NCBI RefSeq assembly: GCF_900096765.1
Contig: NZ_LT615228.1
Span: 1,246,669 to 1,310,668 of the forward strand
Reading direction: 5' to 3'
DNA length: 64,000 nt
DNA from: Polynucleobacter necessarius
Lineage (GTDB): Bacteria; Pseudomonadota; Gammaproteobacteria; Burkholderiales; Burkholderiaceae
Shown: positions 57,292-64,000 of the stretch, one piece after another
Numbering within the stretch: position 1 is the stretch's first letter
How the letters are laid out: every line of letters begins with the position of its first letter
The notes under the pieces: model-generated
Told to the model about the DNA's origin: nothing
Database searches by the model: none
Seen by the model: the letters and a program-made list of their open reading frames with translations, nothing else
Translations under genes and position numbers: made by a program

Positions 57292-58638
57292 ATGAAAAAG
57301 CTCTACATCAAAACCTTTGGCTGTCAAATGAACGAGTATGACTCGGGGAAAATGGCAGATCTCCTCCATGCTGATGAAGGCATGGTCATGACTGATAAAC
57401 CGGAAGATGCGGATCTTGTTTTGCTGAACACCTGTTCGATTCGCGAAAAAGCAGAAGACAAAGTATTTTCAGATCTTGGCCGCCTACGTGAACTCAAGAA
57501 AATAAAACCAGATCTACTCATTGGCGTCGGTGGTTGTGTAGCCAGTCAAGAAGGCCAACAAATTGTGAATCGCGCGCCTTATGTCGATGTCGTCTTTGGC
57601 CCTCAAACTTTGCATCGCTTGACGGATCTGCTTGCACAACGTCGTAAAACAGGGATTTCGCAAGTAGATATTTCTTTTCCAGAAATTGAAAAATTTGATC
57701 ACCTGCCGGCTTCACGACAAACTCGTGGCTCAGCATACGTATCAATCATGGAAGGCTGTTCAAAATATTGCAGCTACTGCGTCGTTCCCTATACGCGAGG
57801 AGAAGAGGTATCCAGGCCGTTTGATGACGTTCTGACTGAAGTAGCTGGCCTGGCTAGTAAAGGCGTAAAAGAAATAGTTTTGCTTGGCCAAAACGTTAAC
57901 GCTTATTTGGGCAAAATGGGCAGTACTGAAGAGCTGGCTGACTTCGCACTCCTCATTGAATATATCGCCGATATTCCTGGTGTAGAGCGTATTCGCTTCA
58001 CTACCAGTCACCCCAAAGAATTCACACAACGGCTGATTGATGTTTACGCTAAGGTTCCCAAACTGGTTAGCCATCTTCACCTGCCAGTTCAACACGGCTC
58101 CGATTCTGTGTTATCAGCAATGAAGCGTGGCTACACTGCATTGGAATACAAAAGCATCATTCGCAAAATGCGCGTGGTTCGTCCAGACCTCACCTTATCG
58201 AGTGATTTTATTGTGGGCTTTCCTGGCGAGACTGATGCCGATTTTGAGAAGCTGTTGAAGATGGTTCGTGAGCTGCAATTTGATAATAGTTTTTGCTTTA
58301 TCTTTAGTCCACGCCCCGGTACACCTGCAGACAATCTTCAGGATGACACTCCGTATGAAGTGAAGTTAAAGCGCCTGCAAACTCTACTAGCTTTAGTCGA
58401 GGGGCAGGCTTCAGAAATTAGTCGACAAATGTTGGGCAAAACAGAAAAGGTTTTGGTCGAGGGCCTAGCGAAGGACGGGATTAATTTACAAGGTAGATCC
58501 GAAAATAATCGCGTCATTCACTTCACAGCACCATCAGAGGTAATCGAATCTTTGATAGGGAATATGGTTGATATTCGCATCACTGAAGCACTCAACTACA
58601 CCCTCAGAGGAGAAATAGTGGTAAGTCATGTCCACTGA
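57292..58638 (+). CDS. miaB: tRNA-2-methylthio-N6-dimethylallyladenosine synthase MiaB
   Basis: A 448-residue radical-SAM methylthiotransferase that adds a methylthio group to i6A37 in tRNA. N-terminal domain [15 protein letters not shown] with [14 protein letters not shown] and [11 protein letters not shown] supply three Cys for one cluster. The radical-SAM motif is [18 protein letters not shown]. The TRAM domain lies at the end. First gene of miaB-ybeY-corC-lnt; its 3' end overlaps ybeY by eleven bases. Confidence 0.97.
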   Translation: MKKLYIKTFGCQMNEYDSGKMADLLHADEGMVMTDKPEDADLVLLNTCSIREKAEDKVFSDLGRLRELKKIKPDLLIGVGGCVASQEGQQIVNRAPYVDVVFGPQTLHRLTDLLAQRRKTGISQVDISFPEIEKFDHLPASRQTRGSAYVSIMEGCSKYCSYCVVPYTRGEEVSRPFDDVLTEVAGLASKGVKEIVLLGQNVNAYLGKMGSTEELADFALLIEYIADIPGVERIRFTTSHPKEFTQRLIDVYAKVPKLVSHLHLPVQHGSDSVLSAMKRGYTALEYKSIIRKMRVVRPDLTLSSDFIVGFPGETDADFEKLLKMVRELQFDNSFCFIFSPRPGTPADNLQDDTPYEVKLKRLQTLLALVEGQASEISRQMLGKTEKVLVEGLAKDGINLQGRSENNRVIHFTAPSEVIESLIGNMVDIRITEALNYTLRGEIVVSHVH

Positions 58639-59092
58639 TACCAAACTTACAATTCAGCTTCAATATGCCAGCCCTAGTATTGAGAGCTCAATCCTAGCGA
58701 CTGCTTCTACCGCTTTAATCAAGAAATGGGTTAAGTCTTGCACTCAAAGTGCGGGGACAATAACCTTGCGTTTCGTGAACGCTGCCGAAGGAAAAAAACT
58801 CAACGGTGCTTTTCGCAATAAGGACTATGCCACCAATGTTCTAACCTTCCCTTATAAGCATTCTCAGAATTTAATTGAGGCGGATATTATTTTTTGCCTG
58901 CCAGTCATTCAAAAAGAGGCGAAAGAACAAGGAAAGCAACTTAAAGCTCACCTAGCTCATTTGATTGTGCATGGCTGCCTTCATGCCCAGGGCTACGATC
59001 ATGAGAACAGTAAAGATGCCCTCAAGATGGAATCACTCGAAACAACACTCCTGCAAAAATTGGGCTTTTCTGATCCCTATTTAGCCCAGTAA
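58628..59092 (+). CDS. ybeY: Endoribonuclease YbeY
   Basis: A 154-residue metal-dependent RNase for 16S rRNA 3' maturation and ribosome quality control. The zinc motif H-x3-H-x5-H is [15 protein letters not shown]; the folding motif TNVLTFPYK precedes it. It overlaps miaB and lies 38 bp before corC. Confidence 0.96.
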   Translation: MSTDTKLTIQLQYASPSIESSILATASTALIKKWVKSCTQSAGTITLRFVNAAEGKKLNGAFRNKDYATNVLTFPYKHSQNLIEADIIFCLPVIQKEAKEQGKQLKAHLAHLIVHGCLHAQGYDHENSKDALKMESLETTLLQKLGFSDPYLAQ

Positions 59093-59130
59093 TTTCTAGC
59101 CTGACATATTTTTTACGCTATTCTTGCGCT

Positions 59131-59970
59131 ATGCCTGACCCCAATAAATCGCTACTAGACCGTTTAACGGATTTCTTATCGCCACAGCCAACCAGCCCAA
59201 GCGAACGCCGTCTAGAACTTATAGAAACACTGCGCGAAGCACAGACTGAGGGATTGATTGATGCAGATGCACTCTCCATGATTGAGGGTGTCTTTCAAGT
59301 TGGTCAATTATGCGCACGAGATATATTGGTTCCACGTGCTCAAATTGACTGGATCGATATCTCTCTGCCACTCTCAGAAATAGTGAAGACGGTTATAGAG
59401 GCTGCTCACTCTCGCTTTCCTGTTTTTGAAGGAACTCGTGACAACGTGATTGGCATCCTGTTGGCAAAAGATTTATTGCGTCACTCAACTGAAAAAGATT
59501 TTCAGGTACGTGACTGGTTACGCCCAGCAGTCTTTATTCCAGAATCTAAACGTCTAAGTGTCTTGTTGCGTGACTTTAAAGATAATCGCAATCATTTGGC
59601 CGTAGTCGTGGATGAATACAGCGGTGTTGCAGGCATCATCACCATTGAAGATGTTCTAGAGCAAATCGTTGGCGATATTGAAGATGAGCACGATATTGAC
59701 GAAGAGGCGGATAACATCATCTCCTTGGATAATGGCGATATCCGCGTTAAGGGAATCACCGAATTAGACCAATTCAACGCAAGGCTTGGAACTCATTTTG
59801 CAGTCGAGGACATTGAGACAGTTGCAGGCTTAGTCATTCAACATCTTGGCCGTGTTCCAAAAATGGGCGAGCTTATTCAGATCGATGGAATTGAATTTGA
59901 AGTGCAGCGTGCAGACCCCCGGCAAATTCATATTTTGCTTGCGCGCCAGATACCCAAAAGTAGCGACTAA
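59131..59970 (+). CDS. corC: CorC/HlyC-family CBS-domain protein
   Basis: A 279-residue cytosolic protein. Two CBS domains (about 65-185: DILVPRAQIDWIDI, HSRFPVFEGTRDNVIGILLAKD, HLAVVVDEYSGVAGIITIEDVLEQIVGDIEDEHD) are followed by the CorC_HlyC domain (about 200-275). No membrane part. The E. coli homologue YbeX/CorC has been tied to magnesium and ribosome homeostasis. It lies directly before lnt, as in E. coli. Confidence 0.95.
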   Translation: MPDPNKSLLDRLTDFLSPQPTSPSERRLELIETLREAQTEGLIDADALSMIEGVFQVGQLCARDILVPRAQIDWIDISLPLSEIVKTVIEAAHSRFPVFEGTRDNVIGILLAKDLLRHSTEKDFQVRDWLRPAVFIPESKRLSVLLRDFKDNRNHLAVVVDEYSGVAGIITIEDVLEQIVGDIEDEHDIDEEADNIISLDNGDIRVKGITELDQFNARLGTHFAVEDIETVAGLVIQHLGRVPKMGELIQIDGIEFEVQRADPRQIHILLARQIPKSSD

Positions 59971-59978
59971 GGCTGCAC

Positions 59979-61505
59979 TTGGTCAATTTGCATTTCTTTA
60001 AAAGTAGTCGTCCGCTTATGTTGGTTGCCCTCTTGCTATTAGGGGCAGCCTTAGCTGGCGCCGCAGAATTACCTTATGGTGGCTGGATCCAAATTCCCAT
60101 CTTAGCTCTAGTATGGTGGTGCCTAGATACCTCAAAAGCAATATCTTTCAAAAACTCTTTTTTGTTGGGTTGGATTTTTGGACTTGGTTATTTCATTATC
60201 GGCCTTTGGTGGCTCTATATCAGCCTGCACGACATCGGGGGAATGAATAGCGCGCTATCGTGTGTTGCTGTTTTTCTTTTATCTTCTTACGTTGCTCTTT
60301 ATTTTTCAGCTGCCAGCTTATCGATTCGTCTTTTCAGAAGCTCGGCCTTTTCTGGAGTGCTGCTTGCCTCAAGTTGGGTAGTTTTTGAATACCTACGTGG
60401 TGAAATTTTTACCGGCTTCCCCTGGATGGGTTTTGCAGAGTCACAAGTAAATGGTCCCTTTGCGGCAATTGCCCCTTATCTAGGCGGTCTTGGTTGTACT
60501 TTCTTTGCTGTACTCGCTGCTTGGCTACTGTTTTGCATAAAAAAAGAATCGGCAAAAAATGCGGTGGGTCTTTTGTTTGTCTTGGCAATTCCTCTGCTAG
60601 CTGGTCAATCGAGCTTTACCAAACCCACCGGGGAGCCACTATCAGTCCAACTCATTCAGGGTAATTTTGCCCAAAGCCTCATCCTTAGACCGGAAGGGAT
60701 TGTTCAGCAAATTGACTTCTATAACAGAGCTATTACAAGCTCAAATGCTGAACTCACAATCGCCCCTGAAACTGCTTTTCCTTGGCCAGAATCTAGCTTA
60801 CCTCCAGATCTATTTTTAGGTTTGCAAAAGTTTACGGATACAGGCAACGGAAATCTTCTTTTTGGAACAATTGGCAGAGATCCTTATGGAGAAAATGGTC
60901 GTGAGTTTTCTAATCGAGCCCTAGGAATTTCGCCAAAGACTCAGCGTTATGAATACGATAAAAACCATTTAGTACCCTTTGGCGAATTTATTCCCCCAGG
61001 ATTTCATTGGTTTGTAAGCACCTTTAGTGTGCCGTTGAGTGATTTTGCAAGGGGTGGAAATAATCAAGCCAACTTCACCATCATTAGAAGAGACCAAGCC
61101 CCACTCTATGCTGCCATCACAATCTGCTATGAGGATGTTTTTGGTGGAGAACTTGCAAGTCGTATCAGACGCAATCAAGAACCTACCAACCTGCTCATTA
61201 ACATCACGAACTTGGCCTGGTTTGGCCAATCACAAGCACCAGCCCAACAATTACGACTCTCTCAGCTGCGCTCACTTGAAACCGGCCTACCAGCATTGCG
61301 CGCTACAAATACCGGCATTACCTCCGTACTAGGGCATGACGGTAAGGTGCTAGCAGTCCTACCAGGCTTTACCCAGGCCATCTTAAGCACACAGGTGCAG
61401 GCATATACCGGGAAGACGCCTTATGTAAGCTGGGGCAATTTACCCATTTTGAGCCTTTCCTGTCTACTTCTGATTTGGGGTTTAATTCGGCAAAGGCGTT
61501 TTTAG
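59979..61505 (+). CDS. lnt: Apolipoprotein N-acyltransferase
   Basis: A 508-residue inner-membrane enzyme that N-acylates the lipoprotein Cys, the last step of maturation. About seven N-terminal helices are followed by a periplasmic nitrilase-like domain. The catalytic triad is visible: Glu in IAPETAFPWP, Lys in YDKNHLVPFGEF and Cys in ITICYEDVFG. GTG or ATG starts are near 59979; GUG-type start (LVNLHFF) is likely, as the frame begins with a non-ATG codon. It serves the lipoproteins encoded elsewhere in the window. Confidence 0.95.
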   Translation: MVNLHFFKSSRPLMLVALLLLGAALAGAAELPYGGWIQIPILALVWWCLDTSKAISFKNSFLLGWIFGLGYFIIGLWWLYISLHDIGGMNSALSCVAVFLLSSYVALYFSAASLSIRLFRSSAFSGVLLASSWVVFEYLRGEIFTGFPWMGFAESQVNGPFAAIAPYLGGLGCTFFAVLAAWLLFCIKKESAKNAVGLLFVLAIPLLAGQSSFTKPTGEPLSVQLIQGNFAQSLILRPEGIVQQIDFYNRAITSSNAELTIAPETAFPWPESSLPPDLFLGLQKFTDTGNGNLLFGTIGRDPYGENGREFSNRALGISPKTQRYEYDKNHLVPFGEFIPPGFHWFVSTFSVPLSDFARGGNNQANFTIIRRDQAPLYAAITICYEDVFGGELASRIRRNQEPTNLLINITNLAWFGQSQAPAQQLRLSQLRSLETGLPALRATNTGITSVLGHDGKVLAVLPGFTQAILSTQVQAYTGKTPYVSWGNLPILSLSCLLLIWGLIRQRRF

Positions 61506-61564
61506 TCATTTTTGACTCTGCAGTACCCTAGCCATGTAAAATCAATGGCTTAGCCAGGTTAATC

Positions 61565-62449
61565 ATGCTTACTTTTCAGCAAATCATTCTCAAACTCCAA
61601 GATTATTGGGACCTACAAGGTTGTGCCCTATTGCAACCCATTGACCTCGAAGTGGGGGCAGGTACATCCCATACCGCTACTTTCTTGCGCGCTATTGGTC
61701 CAGAACCTTGGAAAGCCGCCTACGTTCAACCTTCACGCAGACCAAAAGATGGTCGTTATGGCGAGAATCCGAATCGCTTGCAGCACTACTATCAATATCA
61801 GGTAGTTCTTAAGCCAGCCCCTGAAAATATTCTCGAACTGTACCTAGGCTCACTTGCTGCACTTGGTCTTGATCTCAAAGAAAACGATATTCGCTTTGTA
61901 GAGGATGACTGGGAAAACCCAACCCTCGGAGCCTGGGGCTTAGGTTGGGAAGTTTGGCTCAATGGCATGGAAGTTACTCAATTTACTTATTTCCAACAAG
62001 TGGGTGGATTAGATTGCAAGCCTGTTTTAGGAGAAATCACCTACGGCATTGAGCGTCTCGCAATGTATATTCAGAACTGCTCAAATGTCTACGACTTAGT
62101 TTGGGCTGAGGGTATTTCTTATGGTGACGTTTATCACCAAAATGAGGTTGAGCAATCTTGCTACAACTTTGAACATTCAAATACAGATTTATTATTTGCT
62201 AACTTTACAAACTTTGAAAGTGAAGCAAAACGCTTAATGGAAGTGCCGCTGGCCCTACCAGCCTATGAGATGGTTCTCAAAGCTGCACATACCTTTAATT
62301 TATTGGATGCTCGAGGCGCCATTTCTGTTACTGAACGCGCTGCATACATCGGCCGTATTCGGAATCTATCTCGCGCAGTTGCTCAAGCCTATTTTGAATC
62401 CAGAGAAAAGCTGGGATTCCCAATGTGCCAACGCCACACTAAAGCGTAA
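61565..62449 (+). CDS. glyQ: Glycyl-tRNA synthetase alpha subunit
   Basis: A 294-residue catalytic subunit of the bacterial tetrameric glycyl-tRNA synthetase. [20 protein letters not shown], the motif 1-3 regions [18 protein letters not shown] and [20 protein letters not shown] are intact. Followed six bases later by glyS. Confidence 0.98.
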   Translation: MLTFQQIILKLQDYWDLQGCALLQPIDLEVGAGTSHTATFLRAIGPEPWKAAYVQPSRRPKDGRYGENPNRLQHYYQYQVVLKPAPENILELYLGSLAALGLDLKENDIRFVEDDWENPTLGAWGLGWEVWLNGMEVTQFTYFQQVGGLDCKPVLGEITYGIERLAMYIQNCSNVYDLVWAEGISYGDVYHQNEVEQSCYNFEHSNTDLLFANFTNFESEAKRLMEVPLALPAYEMVLKAAHTFNLLDARGAISVTERAAYIGRIRNLSRAVAQAYFESREKLGFPMCQRHTKA

Positions 62450-62455
62450 GTCATT

Positions 62456-64000
62456 ATGAGTAAAGTTAATTCAAACACCCAATCAGCTAATTTACTGATT
62501 GAAGTATTTACCGAAGAGCTCCCACCCAAATCATTACGTCGCCTGGGTGAAGCTTTTAGTGAGGGAATTTTTAATCATCTTAAATCTGCCAATCTCACCA
62601 CGGACGCATCGGTAGTTACAAGCTTTGCTACACCTCGTCGTTTAGCTGTTCAGATCAGTAATGTAATCAATCAAGCACAAGACTATCCAGTACGAGAAAA
62701 ATTACTTCCAACTAGCATTGCTTATGATGCCCATGGCAAAGTCACAGCACCACTACTGAAGAAATTGGCTGCTTTAGGACATGAGGGAATCGACCTTTCT
62801 ACTCTCGATAAAGCTGGCGAAGGCAAAAATGAAGCGCTCTATTTGAATATTGTCGCCAAGGGCGCCTTATTAGAGCAAACCGCTCAAACAGCTCTGGAGC
62901 AAACTCTGAGCAAGCTTCCCATTGCTAAAATGATGCACTATCAAGTGCTACAAAATAATGGTGAATTAGCCGATGTTCAATTTGCACGTCCAGCACACCG
63001 AATCATCGCACTTCATGGCGATAAGGTTCTAAATATTCACAGCCTTGGCATTTGGGCCAGCAATCAAACTGAAGGACACCGCTTCTTAGCACCAGGTGCC
63101 ATCACGATTAGCAGTGCTGATCAGTATGAAAATGATCTGCAAAATAAGGCCAAAATTATCCCTAGCTTTAGCAAGCGTCGCGCCCAAATCGAATCCGAGC
63201 TTTTGAAAGCGGCGGGTGAGGATACTGTTTTGATGCCCGATAGTTTATTGGATGAAGTGACTGCATTAGTTGAATGGCCCACTATTTACGAGTGTCACTT
63301 TGATCAAGAGTTTTTAGAAGTTCCCCAGGAATGCTTAATTCTGACGATGCAAACTAATCAAAAATATTTTGCATTAACAGATCAGCAAGGAAAACTACGC
63401 AATCGTTTTTTGATTGTTTCAAATATTGAAACTACTAAACCTCATGCCATTATTTCTGGCAATGAACGTGTTGTTCGTCCGCGTCTTTCTGATGCTCGCT
63501 TTTTCTTTCAGCAAGACCAAAAGCGTCCACTTGCCTCACGCCTCAGCGATCTTGGAAAAGTGGTGTATCACAATCAATTAGGCAATCAACTCGATCGCAC
63601 AAAACGGGTTCAAGGAATTGCTATAGGCATCGCTCAACAACTTCAGGCTGATGAAAAACTGGCAAGCCGTGCTGCTGAATTAGCAAAAATCGATTTACTC
63701 ACCGATATGGTTGGTGAATTCCCGGAACTGCAAGGCATTATGGGTCGTTACTATGCCACTCATGATGGCGAGAACCCAGAAGTCGCTGCCGCCTGTAGTG
63801 AACATTACATGCCTAGATTTGCTGGTGATACCTTACCAATCACCCAAACTGGCACAATTCTTGCAATCGCGGACAAGCTAGAGACACTAGTTGGGATCTG
63901 GGGTGTCGGTCTTGCGCCGACAGGGGATAAGGATCCTTATGCATTGCGTCGTCATGCACTAGGAATCTGCCGCCTTCTCCTGGAAAAAAATCTTCAATTA
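62456..64000 (+). CDS. glyS: Glycyl-tRNA synthetase beta subunit (partial)
   Basis: The frame opens at ATG 62456 and is unbroken to the end of the window: 515 codons of the roughly 690-710 of the family. [39 protein letters not shown] and the HD-like [19 protein letters not shown] region are present, as is [19 protein letters not shown]. The beta subunit binds tRNA. The C terminus lies outside the window. Confidence 0.97.
   Translation, partial: MSKVNSNTQSANLLIEVFTEELPPKSLRRLGEAFSEGIFNHLKSANLTTDASVVTSFATPRRLAVQISNVINQAQDYPVREKLLPTSIAYDAHGKVTAPLLKKLAALGHEGIDLSTLDKAGEGKNEALYLNIVAKGALLEQTAQTALEQTLSKLPIAKMMHYQVLQNNGELADVQFARPAHRIIALHGDKVLNIHSLGIWASNQTEGHRFLAPGAITISSADQYENDLQNKAKIIPSFSKRRAQIESELLKAAGEDTVLMPDSLLDEVTALVEWPTIYECHFDQEFLEVPQECLILTMQTNQKYFALTDQQGKLRNRFLIVSNIETTKPHAIISGNERVVRPRLSDARFFFQQDQKRPLASRLSDLGKVVYHNQLGNQLDRTKRVQGIAIGIAQQLQADEKLASRAAELAKIDLLTDMVGEFPELQGIMGRYYATHDGENPEVAAACSEHYMPRFAGDTLPITQTGTILAIADKLETLVGIWGVGLAPTGDKDPYALRRHALGICRLLLEKNLQL

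Overview
The window looks like a chromosome segment of a betaproteobacterium of the family Burkholderiaceae, most likely Polynucleobacter. The reasons are Burkholderiales-type gene order (groES-groEL; pgk-pyk-fba-purC-purE-purK-sua5; miaB-ybeY-corC-lnt-glyQ-glyS; recA-recX), proteins that read as betaproteobacterial, and a base composition far more AT-rich than Burkholderia or Ralstonia. The genus is inferred; no database was consulted.

Layout. 1-3.6 kb: an OxlT-type MFS transporter and groES-groEL under a CIRCE operator. 3.7-7.7 kb: a BvgA/BvgS-like two-component system preceded by a broken, catalytically degenerate EAL gene resembling Bordetella BvgR. 7.7-9.3 kb: a broken dacB. 9.2-16.7 kb: a leftward glycolysis/purine operon ending in sua5. 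16.9-20.3 kb: ilvE, a CHCC zinc-finger protein, waaF and two small genes. 20.3-30.0 kb: BepA-like protease, moaC, a type IV pilin, a TerC-family protein, sucCD, recA (with SOS box) and a frame-damaged recX, a broken TPR/glycosyltransferase gene and a DUF2878-like membrane protein. 30.1-41.7 kb: an integrated element in a tRNA-Met gene. 41.9-64 kb: bactofilin plus M23 peptidase, a ParA-like ATPase with an internal 126-bp duplication, a split SRPBCC gene, DUF6150-like and MOSC proteins, an MHS transporter, a ggt pseudogene, TRIC channel, maiA, AEC transporter, gamma carbonic anhydrase, Amt, small envelope proteins, OsmC, rhodanese, an Na+/H+ antiporter, and miaB-ybeY-corC-lnt-glyQ-glyS (glyS runs off the end).

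The element (about 30108-41732) carries three tyrosine recombinases, a DUF6641-like protein, an AAA+ ATPase with a partner, lipoproteins and secreted proteins, and several unrecognised genes. It is flanked by copies of the anticodon-to-5'-end half of tRNA-Met, so the element seems to supply the 5' half and promoter of the working tRNA gene. A dyad-symmetric motif with core GTCGTTTAAAACGAC occurs six times, only inside the element; five copies lie 3-18 bp after a stop codon, and the outer arms covary.

A second theme is frame damage of a consistent kind. At least nine perfect short tandem duplications (5 to 126 bp) and about ten single-base expansions of A/T runs interrupt or alter genes inside and outside the element, with few contractions. 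This could be gene erosion with an insertion-biased spectrum, as in a symbiotic or repair-deficient Polynucleobacter, or partly assembly or sequencing error; raw reads would decide.
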